Under the pieces are notes generated by a model. The model saw only the letters and a program-made list of their open reading frames with translations. It searched no databases and was not told where the DNA came from. This document shows, in pieces, positions 45,157-53,486 of a stretch of DNA of 64,000 nucleotides. How positions within the stretch are numbered: position 1 is the first letter of the stretch; every line of letters begins with the position of its first letter. Source of the stretch: Streptomyces sp. NRRL S-350 (GTDB taxonomy: Bacteria; Actinomycetota; Actinomycetes; Streptomycetales; Streptomycetaceae); contig NZ_JOHO01000012.1 in NCBI RefSeq assembly GCF_000719705.1, forward strand, positions 62,001-126,000. The letters are read 5' to 3'. The position numbers were made by a program, and so were the translations under genes.

Positions 45157-45242
45157 CGGTCCGGATGACCACGCTGCGCACCGCACGGCCCCCGCCCACG
45201 TGAGCGGGCGACGCGCGGTGCGGGGCGCGGCCATCCGGACCG
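45157..45242. terminator. Nested hairpin between two hypothetical genes
   Basis: Outer 11-bp arms CGGTCCGGATG / CATCCGGACCG starting at the stop codon, with internal GCGCACCGC-type stem sequences. It fills nearly all of the spacer. Confidence 0.5.
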
Positions 45243-45270
45243 GAACCCGCGACAGAAGAGGACCGCCACC

Positions 45271-46008
45271 GTGCCCTCCACGACCCACTACCTGGCCACC
45301 CGCCCCGACGGCACCGTGCCCGCCGGCCCGGGCAGCACGATCCCGATCAACCTCCTCACCCCGGACGCGAACGGCATCGTCCGCCACCCCAACCCGGGCG
45401 CCCCCGGCACCTGGTGGTCCGGGGAGCACCTCACCCTCACCCTCACCACCGCCGCGGGCGAAGCCCTCGAAGGGCGGACCTGGCCGGTGCGGCTGTTCGC
45501 CGTCGAGCCGGTCGGCGAGAGCGCCCCCGGGGGCCCGGGCTACCGGCACCAGGTCCGAACCCGGGCGCTGCGCGTGGTCGAGGAGACCGACGCCCGGCTC
45601 GCGCTCGGTCCCCGCGCCGCCCAGGTCCTCGTCCTCATCGAGGAGCTGCCCGAGCTCGCCCACCGTTGGGCGAGCCGCTACGCCGCCGACCCGGCGGCCG
45701 GCCACGAGGCGTACGAGACGTGGCGGTTGTGCACCCACCACGGGCACACCAGCGCCGTGAACGCCCGGGCCCGGGCGGCCGACGCCGCCCGCCGCTCGCG
45801 CCGCGACGCCGCCCTGAGCGCCGTACGGCAGCTGGCCGTCGACGCCGCCTTGCCGGCCGCCGAGGAGTTCGGCCCCCGCGCCGCCCACTACGCCGCCATG
45901 CGCGCCTCCGCCCGCGCCGACGCCGCGCTTCTGGAGGACCGCCTCACCGACTACGTGCTGCTCGCGCTGCGCGGCCACAGCCTCGACCGGCCCCGGACCG
46001 CCGCCTGA
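45271..46008 (+). CDS. Hypothetical protein, 245 residues
   Basis: GTG 45271 after AGAGGAC. N-terminal beta-rich domain (IPINLLTPDANGIVRHPN; LTLTLTTAAGEALEGR) and a C-terminal helical domain (ARARAADAARRSRRDAALSAV). Not recognised. Soluble. Confidence 0.6.
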   Translation: MPSTTHYLATRPDGTVPAGPGSTIPINLLTPDANGIVRHPNPGAPGTWWSGEHLTLTLTTAAGEALEGRTWPVRLFAVEPVGESAPGGPGYRHQVRTRALRVVEETDARLALGPRAAQVLVLIEELPELAHRWASRYAADPAAGHEAYETWRLCTHHGHTSAVNARARAADAARRSRRDAALSAVRQLAVDAALPAAEEFGPRAAHYAAMRASARADAALLEDRLTDYVLLALRGHSLDRPRTAA

Positions 46009-46099
46009 CCGCTCCGCCCCGGGCGCCGCCCGAGCACCCGGGGCCCTCTTCCCCGATCACCGACACCGGCGCTCAGCGCCGAACTACCCGAGGAACCCC

Positions 46100-46834
46100 A
46101 TGAACCCGAACCGCCCCGCCCCGGAGCACCCGCTGCCGTCCGGCGAAGACATCCACACCTACTTCGGCCTGTCCTACGCCGACTCCCTCGTCCTGCGCAG
46201 GGCGTTCCTGGAGGCCATGCCGCCCGGCTGGCAGGCGCTGTTCGTACAGCTCCTGCGCGAGTACGACGAGGCCTTCGCGCACCTGCCCCAGCCCGAGGTC
46301 TACAAGGTCACCGCCGCGACCGAACACATCGTCGGCGAGCTCGGCGACACCCAGCTGGCCGCCGCCGGGATCACCTGCGACCGCTACGGCGGCCTGACCC
46401 CGCCCACCGACCTGGACCCGGAGGAACTGGACGCCTGGGAAGACGAACACCGGCTCCCCGAGGGGGTCTACCACCAGGACGGCGTCGAGCTCGACCCGCA
46501 CAGCCGGGTGCTGCTGCCCGCCGCCGACCCGGTCCCCCACTACCGCACCAGCCCCCGCCCCACCCCCCAGACCCCGGAGCTCGACCCGCTGCTGCTGGAC
46601 GAGGCGCACCGGCTCCTCGCCTACGAGGACCTCGCCCGCGCCAACAGCGCCCTCACCGCCGCCAGCAGCGCCCTCGGTGCCAGGCTCGTCCAGGGCGTGC
46701 CCGCGGGTACGGTACGGAACCTGCTCGACCTCGCCTGCGCCACGGCCGCCGCCGGCCTCCAGCTGGAGGGCACCGACTACCCGCGCGCCCACGTCCTCGC
46801 CCAGCTGGCCACCGGGATGGAGGCGCAGCGGTGA
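46100..46834 (+). CDS. Hypothetical protein upstream of P-loop kinase
   Basis: 244 residues from ATG 46100. Helical N-terminus (YFGLSYADSLVLRRAFLEAM), acidic middle and a helical C-terminus (ARANSALTAASSALGARLVQ). Its stop overlaps the start of the kinase gene, so the two are probably co-translated. Family unknown. Confidence 0.6.
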   Translation: MNPNRPAPEHPLPSGEDIHTYFGLSYADSLVLRRAFLEAMPPGWQALFVQLLREYDEAFAHLPQPEVYKVTAATEHIVGELGDTQLAAAGITCDRYGGLTPPTDLDPEELDAWEDEHRLPEGVYHQDGVELDPHSRVLLPAADPVPHYRTSPRPTPQTPELDPLLLDEAHRLLAYEDLARANSALTAASSALGARLVQGVPAGTVRNLLDLACATAAAGLQLEGTDYPRAHVLAQLATGMEAQR

Positions 46835-47682
46835 TCGGGACGAAGCAGACCCTGGCCGCGTTCGGCCTGCCCGACCCCAGCTTGGTCCTGATCATCGGCT
46901 GCTCCGGCTCCGGCAAGTCGGCTCTGGCCGGAGCGTTCGACGACGACGACGTGCTCAGCTCCGACCGGCTGCGCGGCCTGGTCTCCGGCGACCGCGGCAA
47001 CCAGCTGGCCGACCTGCCCGCGTGGGCCTACCTGCACTCCCTGCTGGAGGAGCGGATGCTGCGCTCCCTCAGCACCGTGGTGGACGCCACCAACGCGCTC
47101 AAGGAGCACCGGGCCGAGCTGATCCGCCGGGCGCAGCAGCGCGGTGTGCCGGTGGCCGCGATCGTGGCGGATACGCCGTTGCTGGTGGCGCTGGCGCGCA
47201 ATGCGCGCCGGCCGCCCGGGCCGAGGGTGCCCGAGGCCGTCGTCGTCGAGCAGCACGAGCGGATCACCGCCGCGCTGACGGACCTGAAGAGCGAGGGCAT
47301 CGACCACGTCCGCACCCTCTCCTCGCTTCCGCTGCTGACCGTCCTGCTGCGCCGCACGGCGGTGGGGGAGGGAAATCCGGTGGAGGTGGACGTCGAGGCC
47401 CGGCACGTGTTCGGGGCGGATCTCGCCCGCCTGTTCGTCTGGGAGGAACGGAACCGCGACGGTGTCACGCCGGGCCGCCTGTCCTTGGGGAGCGAGGGGC
47501 TGGAGCTGCGGCACCGGGCGGGTGGCGAGCCGGGCGACGGCGGGTTCGAGGCGCTGGCGAACTGCGAAGCGGGCTGCCCCGATCCGGCCTGGGTGCCCGT
47601 GCGCGGGGCGGGCGACCTGCTCGCCGTACACGAGGGCGCACCCCGCGACGAGCCGCGCTGCGAGGCGTGCAACCCCTTCTGA
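46831..47682 (+). CDS. P-loop kinase resembling polynucleotide 5'-kinase
   Basis: 283 residues. Walker A GCSGSGKS at 23-30, then LSSDRLRGLVSGD (substrate-loop region) and VVDATNAL, and an Arg-rich lid LARNARRPPGPRVPEAVV, as in T4 Pnk-like and AAA-type kinase domains. The C-terminus carries CEAGCPDPAW and CEACNPF, which may bind zinc. Function is phosphate transfer from ATP; a nucleic-acid end is the family expectation. The HAD phosphatase-like gene 3 kb upstream could be its partner. Followed by an exceptional palindrome. Confidence 0.72.
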   Translation: MIGTKQTLAAFGLPDPSLVLIIGCSGSGKSALAGAFDDDDVLSSDRLRGLVSGDRGNQLADLPAWAYLHSLLEERMLRSLSTVVDATNALKEHRAELIRRAQQRGVPVAAIVADTPLLVALARNARRPPGPRVPEAVVVEQHERITAALTDLKSEGIDHVRTLSSLPLLTVLLRRTAVGEGNPVEVDVEARHVFGADLARLFVWEERNRDGVTPGRLSLGSEGLELRHRAGGEPGDGGFEALANCEAGCPDPAWVPVRGAGDLLAVHEGAPRDEPRCEACNPF

Positions 47683-47700
47683 CCAGCAGTGGGCTTGCCA

Positions 47701-47768
47701 TCAAGGTGGGCGAGCCCATCACCTTGACGGCCTGTCGGGCTCCCCAATTGGGGAGCCCGACAGGCCGT
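47701..47768. terminator. Tandem hairpins ending in a perfect 42-bp palindrome
   Basis: First hairpin TCAAGGTG ... CACCTTGA (47701-47727). Second: 21-bp arms, 47727-47747 and 47748-47768, perfectly complementary with AATT at the centre and no loop. Probably the terminator of the kinase gene, but it could form a cruciform or bind a dimeric protein. Confidence 0.7.
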
Positions 47769-47895
47769 TGCCCAGTCGTTATCCCGAGCGCTCCCGGCAT
47801 CAAGCGATCCATCAAGGAATGCCGGGTTCACTACGTCACCAGCTCGCACCCGCAGCCGGACGCGAGCACAACCAGAACGCGAGGAGCACCCACCG

Positions 47896-48678
47896 ATGAG
47901 CACCGAGGCCTTCACCGTGCCCGAGGCCACCCTGCCGGTCGACCCCACCGACGGCGACCCGCAGGACGTCGCCGACACCCTCGCCGTCATGGCCGCCTGC
48001 TGCGCGCCATTCGACGTCGTCGTCGCGGGTCAGCGCATCCGCTACCAGCCCGAGGCGAACCTGCGGACCGAGGCCCTCGCCGCCGCCGCTGCCCGCGAGG
48101 CCTACCCGGACAACCCGTCCGTGCCCCGTCTGTCCAGGCAGGCGGCGATCGCCTACCACCTGTGGATGCAGAGCGATCTTGCCGACCGCTGCCACCCCGG
48201 CATCGTCGCCGCGGAGACCCTGCGCGAGCGGCAGTTCGAGGCGGTGCTGTTCGAGGCGGTGATGCTGGACATCGTCGCCCTGCAGTCCGGGACGGACATC
48301 CACAGCCCGACCGAGTGCGCGCAGCTCGCCAACCGTCTGCGCGAGCTGCGCGGCCTGGACGCGCTGCACCATCAGGAGGCCCGGGTGTGGCTCCGCTCGG
48401 CCTACGCGGACTGGCTGCGAAACGGCCCGCACTCCGTCGAGTGCCCGGGAGGGTGCCAGGGGTCGGGCGAGGTTCGGGTGGCCTTGGCCGGGCGAGAGGA
48501 GAACGGTGCGCAGCTCAACCTGGAACCGTTGGGGTGCCGACGCGGCGAGCTGCTGCCCGGCCACCCGGCGGACTGCCTCTGCCACGGCACCGGGTTCGTC
48601 CGCGAGCGCGGCGAGCGCCAGCTGTGCCTGGGCCTCATCGGCGAGCTGCCGTTGGGCCCCGTCGGCACCGGCCGCTGA
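47896..48678 (+). CDS. Hypothetical protein with zinc-finger-like cysteines
   Basis: 260 residues from ATG 47896. The N-terminal two-thirds are helical and acidic. The C-terminus contains CPGGCQGSGEVRV and CLCHGTGF, the CxxxCxGxG type of DnaJ-like zinc repeats. Function unknown. A bidirectional terminator follows. Confidence 0.6.
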   Translation: MSTEAFTVPEATLPVDPTDGDPQDVADTLAVMAACCAPFDVVVAGQRIRYQPEANLRTEALAAAAAREAYPDNPSVPRLSRQAAIAYHLWMQSDLADRCHPGIVAAETLRERQFEAVLFEAVMLDIVALQSGTDIHSPTECAQLANRLRELRGLDALHHQEARVWLRSAYADWLRNGPHSVECPGGCQGSGEVRVALAGREENGAQLNLEPLGCRRGELLPGHPADCLCHGTGFVRERGERQLCLGLIGELPLGPVGTGR

Positions 48679-48698
48679 TTCCGGCAGAGCATGAACGC

Positions 48699-48734
48699 AG
48701 AAGGCCCGCCACCGTCCCCGGTGGCGGGCCTTCT
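48699..48734. terminator. Hairpin terminator
   Basis: Perfect 15-bp stem AGAAGGCCCGCCACC / GGTGGCGGGCCTTCT, 6-base loop GTCCCC. It ends the rightward gene. Confidence 0.8.
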
Positions 48735-48824
48735 GTCGTTGTACGGCCAGCACGCCGAACGCAGCTGCGGCGGCTCGCCACCCGGCAACCGGGTGCACCG
48801 CAGACGCGCGCCCGGGAGCAGCAG

Positions 48825-48863
48825 GAAGGTGCGGGACCCCTTCTTCGGGAGTCCCGCACCTTC
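48825..48863 (-). terminator. Hairpin terminator facing the leftward genes
   Basis: 13-bp stem GAAGGTGCGGGAC / GTCCCGCACCTTC, 13-base loop, about 25 bases downstream of the Pycsar-effector-like gene on the minus strand. Confidence 0.7.
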
Positions 48864-48888
48864 GTTGTCCGCGTCCGGTGCCGATGGG

Positions 48889-49401
48889 TCAGATCAGCCC
48901 CGCGGGCAGGGCGAGCGCGAGGAGAACCAGCGAGACGACGGTGATGTCCACCGCACGGCGCAGCAGGACGTACTTCGCGCGGGCAATACCCGACAGGGCG
49001 AGGATGCGGCCAGCGGGGTCGGGTGCCGCGAGGTCCGCGTCGAGGCTGGCGCGGTCGCATCCGGCCCAGTGGACCCAGGTGCCGGGCGCGGCGGGTGCCA
49101 GGCGGGGGCGGACGACGGACAGGGCGACGGTCATGGCGAGGACCAAGCCGGCACCGCCGGTGACCACGAGGACGGCGGCGAGCGGCGAGAGGTCGTGTCC
49201 GGGTACGACGGCAACGAGGACGGCGAAGGGCAGGGCCAGGGCCGTCAACAGGGCACCGGCCTTCCCGTCCGTTCTGGCCACCTCGGCGGTGACGGCCTTG
49301 TCGGCGGCGGCGTACTGGGCGGCGGTGGCGCTCGGCGCCGACGGCTGTTCGGGGATGTCGGCCGCGTTGGGCTCGGTCTGCGTACTGGTCGTGGGTTGCA
49401 T
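48889..49401 (-). CDS. Pycsar-type effector-like membrane protein (DUF5706)
   Basis: 170 residues from ATG 49401, GGGAGGG upstream. An Ala/Thr-rich N-terminus precedes the segment TAEVARTDGKAGALLTALAL, which has the conserved E-x2-R-x-D-x-K-A pattern of DUF5706 effectors, followed by two membrane segments (about 51-68 and 75-97), a soluble loop and a final membrane segment. In Pycsar anti-phage systems such proteins disrupt the membrane on sensing cCMP or cUMP. No adjacent cyclase is visible. The gene is the last of the leftward group. Confidence 0.65.
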   Translation of the reverse strand: MQPTTSTQTEPNAADIPEQPSAPSATAAQYAAADKAVTAEVARTDGKAGALLTALALPFAVLVAVVPGHDLSPLAAVLVVTGGAGLVLAMTVALSVVRPRLAPAAPGTWVHWAGCDRASLDADLAAPDPAGRILALSGIARAKYVLLRRAVDITVVSLVLLALALPAGLI

Positions 49402-49644
49402 GGTTCCCTCCCGAGGTGCCCGCCGCCGGAGCGACGGGGCAAGGGCGTGCCGACGGTCGGCCCGCCCGGTTCGCCTCCGGCCAGCCACCGACCGGAGGGT
49501 ATGGGCCTAACGGGTGTTCAGGCGGTATCTGCTGGCGATCTCTTGCGGGTCCGCCACAGGTGGTGTGATCGGTCGGGGGCTGGCGCGTGGGGGCCGTCCT
49601 GCCCAGACCCGTCGGCCCTGGTGTGGTCGGGCGTCGGATCGGGG

Positions 49645-50175
49645 CTACCGGCGGCGGGCCGCCTCCCACAGGTCCCGATACGGGCTCTCGCCGCAGATGC
49701 GCTGAGCCTCGACGCAGGCCTTCGCCATCGCGGTCCGCACGGCGATCTCGTCGGTGCCGCGGGCGGAGGCTTCGGTCAGCGCACTGGAGCCGGGCCGATG
49801 CTCGACGCGCGCAACCCCCGGCTGGTTGGTGTAGCGGTCCCGCTCGAAGTCCCAGGCGAACGACCAGCGTTCGGAGCGACTGAGCCACGTCTCCAGCTCT
49901 CGGCCGTCCGGCGACCACGCGCGCGGCCCCAGGGCGAGGATGCGCACCCGGGCGGGCACCGCCTGCCGGATCGCCAGCAGTACGCCGGGTCCGTGCTGCT
50001 GCCAGCGCTCCCGGGGCCAGACCTCGACGACCGCCGGGCGGTCGCGGTCCTCGGCCCACTGCTGCGTGAGGGCCTCGGCGTGCTCCTGTCGGGCGAAGGG
50101 GATCTTCTCGGCGACGGATGAGGTCGTGCTGCCGAGCAGCGCGACGTACACCGGGCTTCCGTCATGACCGGTCAT
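49645..50175 (-). CDS. Hypothetical protein, 176 residues
   Basis: ATG 50175 with CAGGAGAACG upstream. Alpha/beta-type protein (PVYVALLGSTTSSVAEKIPF; RVRILALGPRAWSPDGRELE). Pattern resembles small nucleotide- or sugar-binding folds but no signature is clear. Not a nucleotidyl cyclase motif. Confidence 0.55.
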   Translation of the reverse strand: MTGHDGSPVYVALLGSTTSSVAEKIPFARQEHAEALTQQWAEDRDRPAVVEVWPRERWQQHGPGVLLAIRQAVPARVRILALGPRAWSPDGRELETWLSRSERWSFAWDFERDRYTNQPGVARVEHRPGSSALTEASARGTDEIAVRTAMAKACVEAQRICGESPYRDLWEAARRR

Positions 50176-50226
50176 CTCGTTCTCCTGATCTTTCGGGCTC
50201 GAGTGTGTTGGGCGCCTGTCCGGCCG

Positions 50227-50991
50227 CTACTGGCCGGACGGGCTGAGCAGGGTCTGGGCGGTGAGCGCGCGACGGCGCTCGTGCTCGGTGTCCAACTCGG
50301 TGCGCAGCCGGGCGGCCTCCACGGCCGGGTCCGACAGCGGGGTCAGGCGCTGCTCCCCGGGCACGGTCTCGGCGTAGACGGCGAACTGTCCCTGATCCGG
50401 GACCGGCACGGCGTAGCACGCCTGCGCCGCCTCTTCCCAGGCCGAGATGGCCTTGTGGGCCTTGTCGTGGGCGACGATCCAGGAGTGGTGGGCGGCCTGG
50501 AAGTTGGGTGTGGTGGACAGGGCGCTCCAGGTGACCTCGACCTGGTGGAGGGCGCGGTCCCGTTCGGCGCGGGCCTCGCTCTCGGCAGGGAGCAGCTCCA
50601 CGAGGGTGTTGTGCCAGCGCAGCGGGAAGTACAGGTCCATGACCAGCCGGGTCGCCTGGGACTGCTCCTGCTGGCTGCCACCTCGCGCCGCGATGTCGTG
50701 GTGGAGGCGTCGGATCTGGTCCATGTGGGTGTCGGCGGTGCCGGTGATGCCCTGGTATTCGATCTTCTGGAACACGGTGGTCTCCTGTGTCCGGTCACGG
50801 GCGTCGATCCCGTGGGAGTCGAGGTCGGTGTAGATCGTCTGGCGGGTGGTGCGGGCCGCCTCGGCGAGCGCCGCGATGTTGCGGTTGCCTGCGCGCCAGG
50901 CGCGGGCGACGAGATCCGCCCGGACCTCGCCGGGCGGTTTGGCCCCCCACGCTCGCAATTCCGCCATCGTCTGGTCACGTGGAGTACTCAT
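50227..50991 (-). CDS. HTH-type regulator
   Basis: 254 residues from ATG 50991. N-terminal HTH (NRNIAALAEAARTTRQTIYTDLDSHG) in the first ~65 residues; the remainder is helical, rich in Ala/His/Glu. The gene is divergent from the rightward membrane-protein gene and the shared promoter region carries repeated TAGACA half-sites. Probably autoregulates and controls that neighbour. Confidence 0.68.
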   Translation of the reverse strand: MSTPRDQTMAELRAWGAKPPGEVRADLVARAWRAGNRNIAALAEAARTTRQTIYTDLDSHGIDARDRTQETTVFQKIEYQGITGTADTHMDQIRRLHHDIAARGGSQQEQSQATRLVMDLYFPLRWHNTLVELLPAESEARAERDRALHQVEVTWSALSTTPNFQAAHHSWIVAHDKAHKAISAWEEAAQACYAVPVPDQGQFAVYAETVPGEQRLTPLSDPAVEAARLRTELDTEHERRRALTAQTLLSPSGQ

Positions 50992-51003
50992 GCCTCCAGG
51001 TTG

Positions 51004-51037
51004 TGTCTAATCACTAGACATGTCAATTCATTAGACA
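51004..51037. promoter_or_regulatory. Operator-like repeats TGTCTA/TAGACA
   Basis: Half-sites at 51004-51009 (TGTCTA), 51015-51020 (TAGACA) and 51032-51037 (TAGACA); an 8-bp inverted pair TGTCTAAT / ATTAGACA spans the set. It lies between divergent start codons 13 and about 90 bases away. Likely the binding site of the HTH protein at 50227-50991. Confidence 0.6.
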
Positions 51038-51125
51038 CATGGTGGCCGAGAAGCTTCCCTCCCCGGCGCGATCGCGTTCCCGGAGGCGGCGACGGGTGTC
51101 TGCGGCATGGTGCAAGATCGTCGCT

Positions 51126-51419
51126 ATGGGTTCGATCGTCGATGCGGTGTTGCTCGGGTGGTGGTGGCCGCTCGCGGTCTCAGTGGCGGTGGTGGCCGTA
51201 GAACATCGGCGCCGCGACGCCGCGCCCGACCGGGCCCGCGAGTATGCCGACATCGCCAAGGCCGTCCTCGCGCTCTCCGCTCCCGCGTTCTGGCTGCTGG
51301 CCACCGGGCGGCAGGACGAGATGGCCGGGCAGCTCATCATGGCGGTCTTGGTCGCGCTGCTCGGCTACGGAGGCGCTGGATCGGTGGTCGACTACGTCCG
51401 AGGCCGGCGGCGCCCGTGA
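51126..51419 (+). CDS. Small membrane protein
   Basis: 97 residues from ATG 51126; an ATG at 51039 would add a 29-residue Arg-rich extension but sits too close to the operator region. Two membrane segments (IVDAVLLGWWWPLAVSVAVVAV; LIMAVLVALLGYGGAGSVV). Function unknown. Divergently transcribed from the HTH gene. Confidence 0.5.
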   Translation: MGSIVDAVLLGWWWPLAVSVAVVAVEHRRRDAAPDRAREYADIAKAVLALSAPAFWLLATGRQDEMAGQLIMAVLVALLGYGGAGSVVDYVRGRRRP

Positions 51420-51536
51420 GAACTGGGCCTCCCTGGCCGGTTGGCACCAGACGCTCCCCTGCCGCGAGCGGCTACCGGGCACCTGCCGCATGGTCCACAA
51501 TGCGAGCGGGAGACCACTGGTAGCGAGGAGCCGAGC

Positions 51537-51962
51537 ATGGGGTGGAAGGACGCGGCAGCCGCTGCCGAACGTGCCCTGGAGAACCGCGAGGCAAGGCACC
51601 CCGACCCCTACCTGGAGCTCCTCCGCCTTGGGGTGCAGCACACCGACGAGGACCTCCAGGTCACCCTCATCGTCCCCGGCGCGATCGTCACAGGCACGAT
51701 CGTCACGCTCGACCAGTGGGAGCGCTTGATGCTCAAGCAGCTCAAGCAGCAGTCGAGCGCGTTGCGCAACGTCGCCGGAGGAGCGATGGGGGCGCTGGAC
51801 GACCGGGCGAGTGAGCAGAACCGGCCCCGGCCGGACGAGGACAGCCCCTTCATCCACCTGCGGGACGCGACCTACCGGGCCGGCGGCGCCGAGGTGCCCC
51901 TGCCCACCTGGCGCGGGCCCGTCGCCGGACTCGTCGGCTGGACGGTCGGCACCCCCGGCTAG
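51537..51962 (+). CDS. Small protein resembling gas vesicle accessory protein GvpU
   Basis: 141 residues from ATG 51537. The core DLQVTLIVPGAIVTGTIVTLDQWERL recalls the beta-hairpin of GvpU-like proteins. No gas vesicle structural gene is nearby, so the role is unlikely to be flotation. Soluble; weak assignment. Confidence 0.5.
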   Translation: MGWKDAAAAAERALENREARHPDPYLELLRLGVQHTDEDLQVTLIVPGAIVTGTIVTLDQWERLMLKQLKQQSSALRNVAGGAMGALDDRASEQNRPRPDEDSPFIHLRDATYRAGGAEVPLPTWRGPVAGLVGWTVGTPG

Positions 51963-52002
51963 AACTCCCGGAAATCGGGCTGGCTCCGTCGGTGACGACC
52001 GC

Positions 52003-52049
52003 TAGCATGCGCACAGGTCGGTCGTGGGCCGAGCAGCAGCCCACGACCG
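52003..52049 (+). promoter_or_regulatory. Promoter -10 and leader hairpin
   Basis: TAGCAT at 52003-52008 is a good actinobacterial -10; its -35 is weak. An 11-bp hairpin (CGGTCGTGGGC / GCCCACGACCG, 52019-52049) starts ten bases later, in the early transcript. May be an attenuator or a terminator for the upstream gene. Confidence 0.45.
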
Positions 52050-52129
52050 ATCAGTCTCCGGCGTACAGCCCTGCCCGGCCGGGTAACCCCCGTCGCGCCG
52101 GAACTCCTCGACGTGAAAGGGCCTCTGAC

Positions 52130-53143
52130 GTGACGGCCAACCTCGACAAGCCCCCGTCCGTGGAGGCCGTGGCGCGACCGGCCTTCGACCCCGCCCTGCC
52201 CGAGTCGGTCGTGCACATGGTCGCTGACCTGGCCGACGCCGTTCCGCAGTTGCTCGCCGACGACAGCACTGAGACCCTCACCGTCTCGAGCACCGAGGGC
52301 CGCTTCATCCTGGGCAAGTCCTTCAAGGCCGTGGTGTCCGGCGTCATCGTCAGCGCCGGAACTTGGCTGGCAGAACACCTTCTCGGGCAACCCCTGGCGG
52401 CTCCCGACACCGACCTCGGCCACCGCACGGAGCAGATCGACACCCTGGCGCGCTCCGCCCTCGACCTGCTCCAGACCGGCGGCGCGACCGTCGCCGCCGC
52501 CGGCGCGTGCTGCGCCGTTGTCGCGGTCGGCTTCCAGGCGTCGCAGAACCGCCGGATGAACAAGGCTCTCGGACAGGCCCGCGGGCATTACGTCCACCCG
52601 AGCTGGCTCAGCGCCGACGCCGTCCAGCTCCTCAGCCGGGCGCAGCAGGCCGCCGACACCGTCCTGTGCTCCCGGCTGCACACGCAGGACATGGAGGGCC
52701 TGGGCGCCGCGAACCGCGTGCAGCTGCCGGAGCGGATCTGGTCCATCGCCCAGTCCCTGCACCGCTTCAGCCGGGCGCAGGCCGCCAGCACCCGGGCGGA
52801 CGGCGCCGATGGGGCGACGACGATCCAGGAGCTGCTGGAGGGGGAGCAGGTCGCACTGGCCACGGTGCGCTCCGCCCTCGAGGAGCAAGTCCTCGCGCTG
52901 GAGGCGTACGCCAGCCGGGCGCAGGAGGTCGACCGGATCGCGGCCGAGCGCAGGGCCGTGGAGCAGGTGGAAGCGCGCAGCGAGGCGCTCATGGACCTGG
53001 TTGCCGAGACGGCGGCGTCCACGCTCGCGGTCGGCGAGATCAACCCGCTGACCGAGAAGGCCTCTGCGGTGGCCGCCTCCCTCGCCGAGGCGCTGTCGGC
53101 GGCCAAGGACGCCGCGACTGCCGCTCTGCCGCCCGGTAGGTAG
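52130..53143 (+). CDS. Membrane-associated coiled-coil protein
   Basis: 337 residues from GTG 52130 (AAAGGG upstream). Membrane helices near 65-84 (FKAVVSGVIVSAGTWLAEHLL) and 118-136 (GGATVAAAGACCAVVAVGF), then a long cytoplasmic helical region with Gln/Arg/Ala-rich coiled coil. Not recognised. Next gene is convergent. Confidence 0.6.
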   Translation: MTANLDKPPSVEAVARPAFDPALPESVVHMVADLADAVPQLLADDSTETLTVSSTEGRFILGKSFKAVVSGVIVSAGTWLAEHLLGQPLAAPDTDLGHRTEQIDTLARSALDLLQTGGATVAAAGACCAVVAVGFQASQNRRMNKALGQARGHYVHPSWLSADAVQLLSRAQQAADTVLCSRLHTQDMEGLGAANRVQLPERIWSIAQSLHRFSRAQAASTRADGADGATTIQELLEGEQVALATVRSALEEQVLALEAYASRAQEVDRIAAERRAVEQVEARSEALMDLVAETAASTLAVGEINPLTEKASAVAASLAEALSAAKDAATAALPPGR

Positions 53144-53161
53144 CGAGAAGAGCGTCCTGCT

Positions 53162-53395
53162 TCAGCGTGCAACCCACACCGGGCAGTCGGCGGTGTGCCG
53201 CGTGAGCATCAGGACTGTGCCGCCGTCCATCACGCTCGTGGTCAGCGTCGCCGCGCAGCAGGCGGGCTGACCTTTGGCCAGCGTCGTCTGCGGGGCACGC
53301 CCGCCGACGGAGCCGTTCGGTGAGGGCTGCGGCATCGGGCTGGCGCCGAAGCGGGCCTGCCGCCGCCGGTGGAGGACTGCTCGTCGTCGGGCCAT
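53162..53395 (-). CDS. Small basic protein
   Basis: 77 residues from ATG 53395 with GCAGGG upstream. Arg-rich N-terminus (MARRRAVLHRRRQARFG) and a Cys-containing C-terminal half (PACCAATL, HTADCPVW). Possibly a regulatory or nucleic-acid-binding protein. Unknown family. Confidence 0.45.
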   Translation of the reverse strand: MARRRAVLHRRRQARFGASPMPQPSPNGSVGGRAPQTTLAKGQPACCAATLTTSVMDGGTVLMLTRHTADCPVWVAR

Positions 53396-53486
53396 GGCGA
53401 CACCCTGCCCGCTGGAGCCGCTTCGCGGTCGACGGCGGCGGGCGACACGCCGGACACGGCTGCGCGCTGGCAGGCCCGGGCGCCGG

